Under the pieces are notes generated by a model. That model was not told the DNA's origin, searched no databases, and saw only the letters and a program-made list of their open reading frames with translations. From NCBI RefSeq assembly GCF_000003855.2, contig NW_003101681.1, positions 395,410 to 459,409 of the forward strand: 64,000 nucleotides of DNA, read 5' to 3'. Source of the stretch: Blastomyces gilchristii SLH14081. Its lineage: Eukaryota > Ascomycota > Eurotiomycetes > Onygenales > Ajellomycetaceae. Of this stretch, positions 12,025-24,693 are shown in pieces. Within the stretch, counting starts at the first letter, position 1; each line of letters begins with the position of its first letter. The translations under genes and the position numbers were made by a program.

Positions 12025-12344
12025 TGTAAGAGGTCTACGCTGAATAGATCGGTATAATATTAATAGGTCTTATATAACAAAGTGAAAAACATTAAAGAAG
12101 AAAAGAAAGAGAAAGTGTGAGAATCAGTGATCAGAGTGAATATTTATACACATACATAGTGATGTATACAGTGAAACTTCAGGATGAATGAATAGGGGTT
12201 TTTATACACAGTGAAGCTTCAGAGCAGAAAAATAGAAATTTCACAGATTTTCAGCTGAGAATTGATGACTGAGAATCAGAGCAGTAGAAATCTGTGAAGT
12301 GTAATGAAATAGTCTATATAATTGATTAGGCGCAGCCTGTCACA
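12025..12344 (-). repeat. A1 3' LTR
   Basis: A 320-bp LTR running TGTAAGAGG...CTGTCACA on the plus strand. The same repeat occurs at 17048, 22822, 23966, 24694, 40757, 45412, 50781 and 63025. Confidence 0.93.
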
Positions 12345-12483
12345 TTAGTCCCTCTCTTCTTTCTTAATCATATGTAGCTCTCATCAGTCAAGGGCCGTGG
12401 TCTCAGATAACATGAAACTCAGAGTGCAGGTCAGATAATTGTAGTCAACTCATTTCACAAGATATTATCAGCTGTGACTGCAG

Positions 12484-12514
<31 letters not shown>

Positions 12515-15500
12515 TTCCATTATACTCATATGGAAGCGGAGCTTATGATGAGTCCTTGCATGGTGTTAAATACAGGCCAAGTGTTGCTTATACAGGAGGA
12601 AATACAGGTGTTGAGATCATGTCAAGATAACAAGAACATAGGAAATACAAAGGAGTGATAATTAGATACATGCGATAATAACTTCCCAGCCCAGGAACAT
12701 AGAGCAATTTATTGAAGCGATTTGTACACCTCTGTATTTATTAGAAACCTGAGGTGCTTGAGTTCCGGATTTAATGTATCCCCTGCGGGTTTCGAACCCA
12801 CACACCTTGGTTTCCCACACCAAGGCGCTACCGGGTGGCCGCATTAATCATTCGGCCACCGGGGCGCTGTGACTGCAGAGTCTCTTATCAAGAATATCTT
12901 CAATCTCTTATTCAAGTTTGTTATCTTCTTCTATGATCTCTAGCAGCTGTCAGTTGAAAGTTAGTTGAGAAGAAAACAGATCAGTGACAGTGTGATGAGG
13001 CAAGCTTATATGAAAGATATCATAAATCTCTGATAATATGTCAAGACAGTAGTTATGACTGCCTAGAACTTCTATCACTTTATACTTTATATAATAGTAA
13101 TTCAGTGTGTGAGATGAATGTGTGATCTGTATATTCTTAAGATTTAATCATACTAGATCTTCTATCTTATATTATTTAATGAGGTCTCAGTGAACATTGA
13201 TTTAATCTTCTTAATTCTGTTTAGTACTCATCATGAAGACTTCTGCTCAATCACAGATATTTTGAAGTTTTATTACTATATTATCAGTGATCTGAATTGA
13301 ACTGCAGAGATTTGATATGAAATGTATAATCTCTAGAAGATTCAGTACTTTCATATAATATCTATATATAAGAAAGAACAGGCTTACATCTGTTGAAATA
13401 ACATCTTAGTTATTAATAGTGACTTCAGTGTGTAGAAGATAATCATATCAATCATCTTATAAGTGATTACAGAATCTATAAAGATAATTCTTTATAATCT
13501 GAATTACCTGTTCTAATGCATCATCAGTCTCAGAGTAATAGATTGTTAATAAACAGTGTATAATCTTGAGAACTTGACAGATTCTTATTTAGAGAATACT
13601 GACAAATTAACAGTCTTAATTCAATACTATAGATCTCAGCAATTCATGTATCTGATAGAATGAGTTTCTTAGAAAAGCTTCAGTAACTTGTTCAGTATTC
13701 ATCTTATTACAAGGTTTCAATATTATATTTTTACTTAATTAGTTCATAATGAACAGAATGTTTCTACAACTCTTACTCTCAGAGAAATTAATAGTAAAGT
13801 CAATTATCATATCTTATCAGATTCTATCAGAGATATTAAGCAATTTCAGCAGGTCTTTTTCACAGTTCTTTCACAAGATGATAGAAAAATAATAATTACA
13901 GTTTCAGATAAAATATCTGATGCTGCTTAATATCTCACATCAGTAGAATATTTGAGAGACTATTTGATACAGTTGTTTACAATCTGAATGACTGATTATA
14001 TGAGAGTTATGTATCTCTTGTATTATTCAGATGTGTAAGGGTTTGAAGTGAGAAACTCAACATTATTTATAGAATTATAGAGTATTATTATTATTAATTG
14101 AACATTCTGAGATATCAGTTCTTATATATAGTTCTGAAGAAAATTGAGATACTTCTTATCATACTACTTCAGTGAGTGTTTGAAGAAGTTCATCAGTATA
14201 AGCTACTGTATATTATAGTTCATTTAATATAGATTCAGAAGAAGTTAAGATATCAGTGATAGTTCTAATCAGAGAAGTATATATAGTGTCATGAGCTGTT
14301 TCATCTTGATCAACTAGTATCTTCAGATTTAAGAGTCAGTGCTCTTGATTTATTCAGTAAGTATCTGTTATATTATATGATATATCTTACTCTCATTATG
14401 AGAGAGCATCTGTCATCAAGTTCTAACTATCAGAATAATAGTATATCATAAAATAAAAGCAGTTTAACCACTCAGATTATTATATCTATCATTCAGTGAG
14501 TTTACAGATAGTTATGAAGTACTTGAGATTCTTATAATCTGTAATTATCTCAAATTTGAAAATACTTTGAAGTTTGAAGTCTCATTCTTCTAGACAGTAT
14601 ATAATCATGAGAAGTTTCTTATCATAGATCTCATAGTTACATTCAGCAGAACTCAGTTTCTTAAACATGAAGATATATAATTATAAGACATCTTTATTAT
14701 TATATTACAATATAGCTTCTTCTGTGACATAGTCAGAGAAATCAGCTTCAATAACTATCTTATAATCAGAATTGAATATTATCAGCAGAGAGGCATTAAT
14801 GAATATCTTCTTTATTTGTATAAATGCAGCTTCAGCATCTACTGATTATTGAAATACTGAGTCTTTCTTAGTAAGTTCTATAAGTAATCTTATAATATCT
14901 GAGAAGTTTTATATAAATTACTGATAGAAGTTAGTAAATTCAATGAGGCTTCATATATTTTTCACAGTATATAAAGTCTCTCACTTGAGAATAGCAGAGA
15001 CTTTCTCAGAATTCATTCAAATTCTCTTATCAGCTTCTATAATAAAGTCTAGATATTTTATACTCTTGAGTTCAAAATCATACTTATTAATATCTATTAA
15101 TAGTTCTGTCTCTTGTAATTGTTATAATGTCTTTCATATATATTCTTGATATTCTTTTCTGAATCTGTCAGTGAAGATGAGAATGTCATCTAGATATATA
15201 GATACAAACTTATCAAGAAAATCTCAAAGTACTCAGTTGATATACTTTTGAAATGTACTGAGAGTATTAGTCAGTTTAAAGAATGTGACTACTTATTTAA
15301 AAAGATTATAATATGTTCAGAATACTATAAGTCATTCATCTTCTTCAGTAATATGAATCTTATGAAATGTGATAATAATATCTAACTTTGTAAATCATTG
15401 AGCTCATCTGATATATGCTAGAGTTTCATTGATAAGAGATAAGAAATAATAATCTTTCTTTATCAATCTATTCAGATCTTGATAGTTGACACAGAATTGA

Positions 15501-17047
15501 AGTTCTTTATCTGACTTCTATACAAAGAGAATAGAAGCTGCAGTAGAAGAGTTACTAATATATATAAATTTCTTATTTAACAGATCATTGAGTATCTTGT
15601 GAAGAAGAAGAAGTTCATCTTAAGATATATTATAAAGAGAGTCTTATAATAACTCAGAGTTCTTATCATTCTTCTTTTCTAACTTAATACTGTTCTTCAC
15701 TTCTGAGTCTTGTAAGAAAGATATATTTATAATATTATCTTATTATAAGACATCCAGATATTTATAATATTATTAAGACAGTTTTATGTGAGAATCTGTT
15801 ATTATAGTACAGAATAACTTTTCTAGAGATTTCTTAATATTAGTCAGACTGATAAAATAGATTGATATATAATTCTATTATCAGTGACTTTATCAGTGAC
15901 TCTATCAGCAGTTTTAATAATAACTTCTTTTTCAGAGTATTTTATAAGCATTGATAGAGATCTGTGTAAGATTCATAGTCTTATAAATATTATCTTTATG
16001 AATTCTATCATTATTAGAGAATATTAAGCTTCTGTTTTAAGTATTTAATAAGATACATTGTTCATATAGTCAGATAAGTTCTAGTATGAGATTATAGTTA
16101 AAATTCTTAACTTTATATGCATAGATGTCTTCATATTGATGTTCTCTAATATCTATGCTTAGTTTCATCATATAATAAGTGTGAATATCTTTTAAATTAT
16201 CAAATTCTGTGAGAAGTCAGAGTCTTGATAAAAAGATATACTGAAGATTATAATATCTTACAGTTGAAGATTTAATTATTGTGTAATAATATAAATCACT
16301 GTCTATCATGACTTTCATATTATACATGTTATCTATCACAGTAGATACAAGAATTGTATTTATTATTATTTTCTCTTCAAATTATTATTATCTGATCTCT
16401 TTAAGCTTCTACTTATAAATTTGAACAGAAGCTAGTCTTTTCTCTGTTTTATTAGAGTATTCTCATAGTTATCTTCTGAATTCTTCTCTAATGTAATATA
16501 ATTGACACAGACAGACACTGATTCATTCTTTGAATAAGAAGATATATAGACTGATTGACAGTTAAAAGCAATATGCTCTAATCAGTTACAGTTAATATAT
16601 ACTTCTCATTGACATTAATCAGTGACTTCTTCAGAAGTGATCTCAGAAACTCAGAAGTCTGTTTGAACAGTGAAGACTCTTACTTATATATAGATATTCA
16701 AGTCTACTCAGTTCATAGCATCTACATCATTGTTGTTATTTCTCAGCACAGATGTATAAGTGACTGAGTTATTTCTTAACACAGGTGTGTAAGTGTAACA
16801 TCTTCTATCACTATTCTGTATACTCTTGAGCTTGATAAGACAGTTATTCAATATCTGAAGTTGTACACAGAAATCTTTATAAGTCTGGTCTTTATCTACA
16901 CTTATAAGAGTCTGTAAGAGTTTGAAAGTTAATGTCTTCTTGAGCATGTTAATCTTTATTCAATTCTCTCAAGATTGATTATCTACTTCTAGAATCTTGA
17001 TATTGAAGTCAGGAATAAATGTTGTAAGAGAAGTATTTCTCTGTCAG
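12345..17047 (-). pseudogene. A1 gag-pol remnant (main part)
   Basis: Minus-strand Gypsy polyprotein. From the right edge inward: Gag C-terminal part (about 17000-16680, with a 79-codon open stretch 16708-16947), a knuckle region near 16560-16600, protease (around 16300), RT with intact YLDD at 15185-15196, RNase H (about 14880-14450), integrase (about 14050-13080) and a chromodomain at about 12390-12920 that the SINE splits at its GCTGTGACTGCAG target. Sense codons are interrupted mainly by TGA. The first part of Gag and the leader lie beyond A2 at 23136-23965. Confidence 0.85.
12484..12865 (-). mobile_element. SINE copy 1 (tRNA-headed, AAT tail)
   Basis: A 382-bp SINE on the minus strand with a perfect 13-bp duplication GCTGTGACTGCAG (12471-12483 and 12866-12878). 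On its own strand it begins GCCCCGGTGGCCGAATGG (A box included), has B box GGTTCGAAACC, a roughly 250-bp body, and ends TATAATGGAAG followed by about ten AAT units. The sequence is hardly mutated although the host element is ruined, so it arrived later. The last bases before the tail resemble the LINE 3' end (TATAATTGAAG), which suggests mobilisation by the LINE reverse transcriptase. Confidence 0.95.
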
Positions 17048-17356
17048 TGTGACGGGCTGCGCCCGATCAATTATATAGACTATTCCGTTACACTTCATAG
17101 ACTCTTCCGTTCCACTCTCGAACACGTACACTCTGATTCTCGGCCATTCTCGATCACCGATCCTTGGCCGCCACGAACGCGTATAGATTCTTCCGCCCTG
17201 AAGCTCCACTGTGTACATCATCATATACATGTATAAATATTCACTCTGATCACTGATTTCTACACTTTCTCTTTCTTTTCCTTCTTTAATGTTTTTATCT
17301 TTATTATATAAGACCTATATATATTATACTGATCTATTCAGCGTAGGCCTCTTACA
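17048..17356 (+). repeat. A2 5' LTR
   Basis: The 309-bp LTR runs TGTGACGGG to CTCTTACA. The 5' half is GC-rich and barely mutated compared with the 3' LTR of the same element, where many C and G are T and A. The primer-binding site should follow at 17357 but is too altered to assign a tRNA. Confidence 0.92.
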
Positions 17357-17689
17357 CTATAAAAACACTCATTGTCTTCTTATTAGAAAATGATTATTCA
17401 TGTATTATCTTCTCATTAGAAATAATTATTCATCAAGAAATATTCAAACATGTAATGATGCATAAGAAATAGAGAAACAGTCAAACAGTTAAGCAGACAC
17501 TGATTTCTCAGATAGAAGCTTGCTCATCAGTCACTCTGATCTCACAACAAGATCTTATGAAGAGAGTAAGATTTTATAAGAGAATATTAGTAAAAGACTC
17601 AAGAGTTCTGACACTCAGATGTATGAGATATTCATACAATTACACATCTGATGATTGATATAACTATGTCTAATGATAATAGGAAACTC

Positions 17690-18660
17690 TCAAACATAAG
17701 TATAGATGTGATGCCACAGTGGCTCTGAGCAATGTTGAAATTATAACAACAATAAATAGCTGATATACATGCAACTCAATAACTTCAATACAAAGAGATT
17801 TAACAATTAACTCATGTAATTTCAATATCTACAGAATTGAATACAAAAGTACTGAAGAAACACTTAGATGCTTTCATATATTTCAATACTTTCAATCTCA
17901 CTCTCTACTCATTATAGAGAATGGAAATGCTTATGAAACTAAGTATAGATGAAGATATCATCAGTTTCTTGATCAATCAAGATTAATATATCAATGAATA
18001 ATTGAAGAATTGTGTCAAACAGAAGTTTCATTCATGAATGAAAGTATGTGAATCAGTGTTATGAATATCTGATAACATTATGAAATATCTTGATACTCTG
18101 TTCTGAGACACTGCTATATAATAGAAAGTATTAGATTGATTACAGAGTGTCTGACAGAGAAACACTTCTCTTATAATATTCATTCCTGACTTCAACATCA
18201 AGATTCTAGAAGCAGGTGATTAATCTTGAGAGAATTGAATGAGAATTAGCATGTGTAAGAAGACATTGACTTTTGAACTCTTACAGATTCTTGTAAGTGT
18301 AGATGAAGATCAGACTTATGAAGACTTCTGCACACAGCTTCAGACATTGAATAACTGTCTTATCAAGCTCAAGAGTATACAGAACAGTGACAGAAGATGT
18401 TACATCTCAGTCACTTATATACCTGTGCTGAAGAGGAGTAACAGCAATGATACAGATGTCATCAACTGAATAGATTCAAATGTCTATGCATAAGCAAGAG
18501 TTTTCACTGTTTAAACAGACTTCTGAGTTTCTGAGATCACTTCTGAAGAAGTCACTGATCAATGTCAATGTGAAGTGTACATCAACTGTAACTGATCAGA
18601 ACACATTGCTTTCAACTGCTGATTAATTTATATGTCTTCACACTTGAGAGAAAGATCAGT
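17690..18660 (+). pseudogene. A2 gag remnant with zinc knuckle
   Basis: Retrotransposon Gag: a helix-rich capsid-like region (about 17700-18230), an open 76-codon segment 18239-18469, and a CX2CX4HX4C knuckle at 18578-18619 reading YINCN-x-SEHIAFNC, in which the first Cys (TGC) has become Tyr (TAC). Gag packages element RNA. Upstream 17357-17690 is leader with no recognised gene. The protease lies in a different frame from the knuckle (offset by one base once the SINE is removed), suggesting programmed frameshifting in the ancestor. Confidence 0.75.
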
Positions 18661-18821
18661 GCCTGTTCATGTCAATCACATTACAGTGAAAGAAGATTCA
18701 GAAGATAACTATAAGAATATCTCAGTGAAACAGAGAAAAGATTAACTTCTATTCAAATTCATAAACAGAAGCTTGAAGAGATCAGATGATAACAATTTGA
18801 AGAGAAAATGACAATGAATGC

Positions 18822-21800
18822 AATTCTTGTATCTACTGTGATTGATAACAGCCCCGGTGGCCGAATGGTTAATGCGGCCACCCGGTAGCGCCTTGGCGTG
18901 GGAAACCAGGGCGTGTGGGTTCGAAACCCGCAGGGGATACATTAAATCCGGAACCCAAGCACCTCAGGTTCCTAATAAATACAGAGGTGTACAAATTGCT
19001 TCAATAAAATTGCTCTATGTTCCTGGGCTGGGAAGTTATTATCGCATGTATTTAATTGTCACTCCTTTGTATTTCCTATGTTCTTGTTATCTTGGCGTGG
19101 TCTCAACACCTGTATTTTCCTCCTGTATAACCAACACTTGGCCTGTATTTAACATCACGCAAGGACTCATCATAAGCTCCGCTTTGCATATGAGTATAAT
19201 GGAAGAATAATAATAATAATAATAATAATAAGTGATTGATAACATGTATAATATAAAAGCTATGATAGACAGCAGTCTATGTCACTATACAATAATAAAA
19301 TCTTCAATCATAAGATATTATACCTTCAGCATATTCTCTTATCAAAATCCTGACTTCTCATAGAATTTAATGACTCAAAAGATATTTGTATCTGTTACAT
19401 GGTGAAACTAAACATAGATATAAGAGAACATTAATATGAAGATGTCTATACATATGAAGTTGACAATCTCAATTATAATCTTATATTGAGACTTGTCTGG
19501 CTATCTGAACAAGGCATCTTATTGAATGCTTAAAATAGAGGCTTGATATTCTCTAACAATAATAGAATTCATGAAGATAATATTTATAAGACTATGAATC
19601 TTACACAGATCTCTGTCAACACTTATAAAATACTCTGAAAAAGAAGTCATTATTAAAATCACTGACAGAGTCACTGACAAGATCACTGACAGCAGAATCA
19701 TGTATCAATCTATTTCATCAGTCTGATCAATATTAAGAAGACTCTAGAACAGTTATCTCATGTTATAATAACAGATTCTCATACAAAACTTTCTTAATAA
19801 TATCATGATTATCTAGATATCTTTTAACAAGATAATATTATGAATATACCTTCTTTACAAGGCTCAGAAGTGAATCACAGTATCAAGTTAAAAAAGAAGA
19901 ATGATAATAACTCTGAGTCACTGTGAGACTCTATTTATAATATGTCTCAAGATGAACTTCTTCTTCTTTGAAAGACACTCAATGATCTGTTAGATAAGAG
20001 ATTCATATATATTAGTAACTCTTTCACTGCAGCTTCTATTCTCTTTGTAAAGAAGTTAGATAAAGAACTCTGATTCTGTGTGAACTATTGAGATCTGAAC
20101 AGATTGATAAAGAAAGATTGATATCTCTTTTCTCTCATCAATGAAATCCTAGCATGAATTAGATAAGCTCAATGATTTACAAAACTAGATGATATTACTA
20201 TGTTTCATAAGATTTATATCACTAAAGAAGATAAATGACTTATGACATTCTGAACATATTATGATCTTTTTGAATGAATAGTCACACTCTTTGAACTAGC
20301 TAATGCTCTCAGTACATTTTAGAAGTATATTAACTGAGCACTCTGAGATTTTCTTGATAAGTTTGTATCTACTTATCTAGATAACATTCTCATCTTCACT
20401 GATGAATTCAGAAAAGAATATCAAGAGTATATATGAAGAGTATTACAATAACTACAAGAAGCAGAACTATCAATTGATATTGATAAGTGTGATTTCAAAG
20501 TTAAGAGTACTAAATACTTAGATTTTATCATAGAAGCTGATAAGAGAATTTAAATGAATTCTGAGAAGATCTCTGCCATTCTTCAATGAGAAGCTTCATA
20601 TACTGTGAAAGATGTACAAAGCTTCATTGAATTCACTAACTTCTATCAGTGATTTATATAAAACTTCTCAGATATTATAAGATCACTTACAGATTTCACT
20701 AAGAAAGACTCAGTATTTCAATGATCAGTGAATACTGAAGCTGCATTTATATAGATAAAGAAGATATTCATTAATGTCTCTCTGCTGATAATATTTGATT
20801 CTGATTATAAGATAGTTATTGAGGCTGATTTCTCTGACTATATAATAGAAGAAGTGATATTGTAATATGATGATGAAGATGTTCTATAATCATGTATCTT
20901 CATATCTAAGAAACTGAGTCCTGCTGAATGCAATTATGAGATTTATGATAAGAAACTTCTTATAATTATACACTGTTTAAAAGAATAAAACTCTGAACTC
21001 TGAATTGTCTCTGAATTTGAGATAATCACAGATTATAAGAATCTTAAATACTTCACAACTATCTGTAAACTCACTGAATAACAGATATAATAATCTGAGT
21101 TCTTAAGCTACTTTCATTTTATAATACACTATCATTCTGACAGTCAGAACTCAATGACAGATGTCCTCTCATAATGAGAGTAAGATATATCATTCAATAT
21201 AATAGATACTGACTGAATGAACTAAGAGCATCAGCTCTTGAATCTGAAGATACTAGTTAATCAAGATGAAACAGCTCACAGTACTATACATGCTTCTCTG
21301 ATTAGAACTGTTACTAATATCTCAACTTCTTCTGAATCTATATTAGATAAGCTATGACATACAGCAGCTCAAACTGATAAACTTCTTCAAGTACTCACTG
21401 AAGCAGTACAATAAGAAGCACTCTTATTTCTCTCAGAATTACATGTAAGAACTGACATCTCAGAATGTTTAATCAATAATAATATCACTCTATGATTCTG
21501 TGAATGATACTGAGTCTCTCACTCTGAATTCTTACACATCTGAATAATGCAAGAGATGCATGATTCATGTATAACTGATTATTCAGGCTGTTAATAACTG
21601 TATAGAATGATCTTCTGAGAGTTCTATTAATCTGAGATATTAAACAGCATCAGACACTTCATCTGAAACTGCAATCACTGTTCTTTCATTATCTTATAAA
21701 AGAACTGTAGAAAAGATCTACTGAAATCACTCAATATTTCTAACAGAATCTGATGAGATGTAGTAATTGACTTTGCTATTAATCTATCTAATAGTAAGAA

Positions 21801-22790
21801 TTATAGAAACATTCTGATCATTATGAGTTGATTAAGCAAAGATATAATATTGAAATTTTGTAATAAGATGAATACTGAACAAGTTACTGAAGCTTTTCTA
21901 CAGAGCTCATTCTATTAAATGTATAAATTACTGAGATTCATAGTATTGAACTAAGACTGTCAATTCATGAGTGCTCTCTGAACAAGAATCTGCTAAGTTC
22001 TCAAAATTATACATTGTCTGTCAACTGTCTATCACTCTGAGATCAATGATGCATTAGAACAGATAATTCAGATTGTAAAGAATTATCTTTATAAGTTCTG
22101 TAATCACTTACAAGATGATTGACATGATCTTCTTCTACATGCAGAGATTGCTATCAATAATCAAGATATCATTTCAACAGATATAAGCTCATTCTTTCTT
22201 ACATATAAATATCACATGAAAGTGTTGAATCTTCTAGAGATTATACAGTTCACACTGAATTCTCACAGTTCAATTCAAATCACTGATAATATAGTAATAA
22301 AGCTTTAAGATGTCTGTGATTGAGCAGAGACCTTCATGACAACTGTGAAGCAAGATTAAGAGAATTAAATCAATGTTTATCAAGATTCTACTGAACAATA
22401 TAAGATAGGAGATCTGGTATAATTGAATCTTAAGAACATATAAATCACATGTTCATCTCATACACTAGATTACCACCACACCAGGTATAAAGTGATAGAA
22501 GTTCTAGATAGTCACAACTACTGTCTTGACACATTATCAGAGATTTATAATGTATTTTATACAAGCTTGCTTCATCATGCTGTCACTGATCTGTTCTCTT
22601 CTCAGCTGACTTCTGACTGACAGTCATCAGGCATTATAGAAGAAGATAATGAGCTTGAGTGAGAGATTGAGAATATTCTTAATAAGAGACTCTGCAACTG
22701 CAGTCAGCAATATCTTATAAAATGAGTCAGCTATAATCAACTGACCTGAACTCTGAGTTCTACATTATCTGAAACAGCAGTTCTTGACTG
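18822..22790 (+). pseudogene. A2 pol remnant: protease, RT, RNase H, integrase, chromodomain
   Basis: Protease: a segment starting LVSTVIDN is split by the SINE and resumes to MIDSS (19262-19276), where catalytic D-S-G has become D-S-S. RT spans about 19950-20520 with YLDN at 20374-20385 (canonical YLDD). RNase H ends with DYKNLKYFTT (21031-21060). Integrase: zinc-site CNHC at 21670-21681, then the acidic triad in VIDF (Asp 21769-21771), Asp 21955-21957 and ALEQ (Glu 22057-22059), all three retained. A chromodomain sits at about 22656-22790 (EIENILNKR, QQYLIK). RT and integrase are in one frame, while protease and RT differ in frame. The numerous stops are mostly TGA. Confidence 0.85.
18851..19231 (+). 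mobile_element. SINE copy 2 inside the A2 protease region
   Basis: A 381-bp copy with a perfect 13-bp duplication GTGATTGATAACA (18838-18850 and 19232-19244). A box TGGCCGAATGG is at 18858-18868, B box GGTTCGAAACC at 18918-18928, and a tail of eight AAT units. It is nearly identical to copy 1 and unmutated. The 122-codon open frame running through it is not a gene. Confidence 0.96.
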
Positions 22791-22802
22791 ATGAGAACTG
22801 CT

Positions 22803-22821
22803 TCTGAAAGAAGGGGACTAA
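22803..22821 (+). other. A2 polypurine tract
   Basis: The purine-rich run GAAAGAAGGGGACTAA lies directly before the 3' LTR, where plus-strand DNA synthesis is primed in LTR elements. Confidence 0.7.
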
Positions 22822-23130
22822 TTTAACAGGCTGCGCCTGATCAATTATATAGACTATTTCATTATTCTTCATAGATTCTTTCATTTCACTCTCAAACATG
22901 TACACTTCAATTCTCGGCCATTCTCAATCACCGATTCTCAGCCACTATGAACATGTATAGATTCTTCCACCCCGAAGCTCCACTGTGTACATCATCACAT
23001 ATGTGTATAAATATTCACTCTAATCACTGATTTCTACACTTTCTCTTTCTTTTCCTTCTTTAACATTGTTATCTTTGTTATATAAGACCTATATATATTA
23101 TACTGATCTATTCGGCGTAGGCCTCTTACA
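22822..23130 (+). repeat. A2 3' LTR
   Basis: 309 bp, the same length as the 5' LTR and differing almost only by transitions. It ends GCGTAGGCCTCTTACA, followed by the GTCAG duplication. Confidence 0.92.
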
Positions 23131-23135
23131 GTCAG

Positions 23136-23965
23136 ACACTCTGTAATCAATCTAATACTTTCTTTTGTATAGCAGTATTTCAGAACAGAATATCAAGATA
23201 TTTGATAATGTTATCAGATGTTTATAACACTGATTCACATGCTTTCATTCATGAATGAAACTTCTGTTTCATATAATTCTTCAATCATTCATTGATATAT
23301 CACTCGTAATTGATTAGTGAACTGATGATATCTTCATTTATACTCAGTTTCACAAGTATTTTCATTCTTCATAATGAGTAGAGAGTGAGATTGAAAGTGT
23401 TGAAATATATGAAAGTATCTAAGTATTCTTTCAGCACTTTTGTATTCAATTCTGTACATGTTGAAATTGCATGAGTTTCTTATTAAGTGAATTATTAAAT
23501 TCTCTTGTATTGAAGTTGTTAAATTGCATGTATATCAGCTATCTGTTGCTGTTATAATTTCAACATTACTCAGAGTCACTGTGATATTACTTCTATACTT
23601 GTATTCAAGAGTTCTCTTATATTATCATTAGATATGATTATATCATCTATTGAATATGTAATATTTGTGATATCTGAAGAAGTGTAATTATATGAATATC
23701 TCATATATCTGAGATGTCAGAACTCTCAGGTCTTTCACTGATATTCTCTTTGTAAGATCTTGTTCTCTTTATAAGCTCTTTTTACAGAGTCAGAGTAACT
23801 GGTAAGCAAGCTTCTATCTGAGAACTCAGTGTTCACTTAACTGTCTGACTGTTTCTCTATTTCTTACACATTGTTATGTGTTCAGATATCTCAGTGAATA
23901 ATTGTTTCTAATAAGAAGACAATACATGAATAATTGTTCCTATTAAGAAGATGATGAACATTTTT
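23136..23965 (-). pseudogene. A1 gag N-terminal part and leader
   Basis: Continuation of A1 on the far side of A2. The minus strand encodes the first part of Gag, with the same sequence order as A3 at 37150-37640 and A4 at 50000-50500. The leader next to the 5' LTR reads CTTGAAAAATGTTC on the minus strand, where a primer-binding site beginning TGG would be expected (G changed to A). Confidence 0.75.
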
Positions 23966-24289
23966 CAAGTATAAGAGGCCTATGCTGAATAGATCAGTAT
24001 GATATTGATAGGTCTTATACAACAAAGTGAAAAACATTGAAGAAGGAAAGAAAGAGAAAGTGTGAAAATCAGCAATCAGAGTAGATATTTATACATGTAC
24101 ACAGTGATGTATATGGTGGAACTTCGGGGTGGAAGAATAGGGGTTTTCATACACAGTGAAGCTTCGGGGTGGAAGAATAGAAATTCTGTAGGTTTTCAGC
24201 CAAGAATCAGCGACTGAGAATCGGAGTGATAGAAATCTGTGAAGTGTAACAGAATAGTCTATATGATTGATCAGACGCAGCCCGCCACA
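23966..24289 (-). repeat. A1 5' LTR
   Basis: 324 bp, starting TATAAGAGG (G to A in the terminal TGT) and ending CCCGCCACA, followed by the ATTCT duplication. Confidence 0.92.
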
Positions 24290-24294
24290 ATTCT

Positions 24295-24693
24295 CTATCT
24301 GAGACAATATTTGTAGCAAATTCATGCAATCAGATTATATTACAGATGAAGATATAAGTCAAATTCTTTGACTTCAAGTTCTTACAGATGAGTATAAAGT
24401 ATGTTAACTTGATAAATTAATCGACTATTATTAACACACTGTCAAAGCAGGTATTATATATGTTCTTACTTTCAGAAAGACTTATAAGAGTGTTAATTTC
24501 TAGCTGTTTTCAAGGTTTCTATAAAATGAATAGAGAAGTAAGTTCTTTATATAATTTAAACTGCACTATCTGTGAATTCTGATAAATAGTATAAGAATTT
24601 ACTATCTTTTTTACAAGTTCTTATATCTTCAGTTAGAAGTATTTTCTTATAAGTAACTTATAAGTTCTAGTATCTATAAAATAACTCATTAGA
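24295..24693 (-). pseudogene. Gypsy chromovirus D, internal piece between A1 and A3
   Basis: A 399-bp fragment joining 12024 to 41081 once A1 and A3 and their duplications are removed. By position it should be the integrase zinc-binding and core region on the minus strand. It is too degraded for motifs to be read with confidence. Confidence 0.6.

Larger units (their letters stand above)
17048..23130 (+). mobile_element. Gypsy chromovirus A, copy A2 (plus), nested in A1
   Basis: A complete plus-strand copy flanked by GTCAG (17043-17047 and 23131-23135). Both LTRs are 309 bp. It interrupts A1 at a site that is continuous in A3 and A4 (both read TCTCTGTCAGATACTCTG there). It carries a SINE at 18851-19231. 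Confidence 0.95.
12025..24289 (-). mobile_element. Gypsy chromovirus A, copy A1 (minus), with nested A2 and a SINE
   Basis: A complete minus-strand LTR retrotransposon flanked by the 5-bp duplication ATTCT (12020-12024 and 24290-24294), inserted in element D. Its LTRs are 12025-12344 and 23966-24289. The internal region is split by plus-strand copy A2 at 17048-23130 (duplication GTCAG) and by a SINE at 12484-12865. It is heavily transition-mutated, but the RT catalytic box still reads YLDD. Confidence 0.92.

Noticed and set aside
17009..17236. Overlapping open frames on both strands
   Set aside because: They lie in the GC-rich, unmutated 5' LTR of A2, where stop codons are rarer by composition.
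12025..17356. A single element with inverted LTRs
   Set aside because: The LTRs at 12025 and 17048 are inverted because they belong to two elements; the GTCAG and ATTCT duplications assign them to A2 and A1.
18842..19210. 122-codon open frame
   Set aside because: It spans the SINE head and body from its A box onward; the element has precise target duplications and no coding role.
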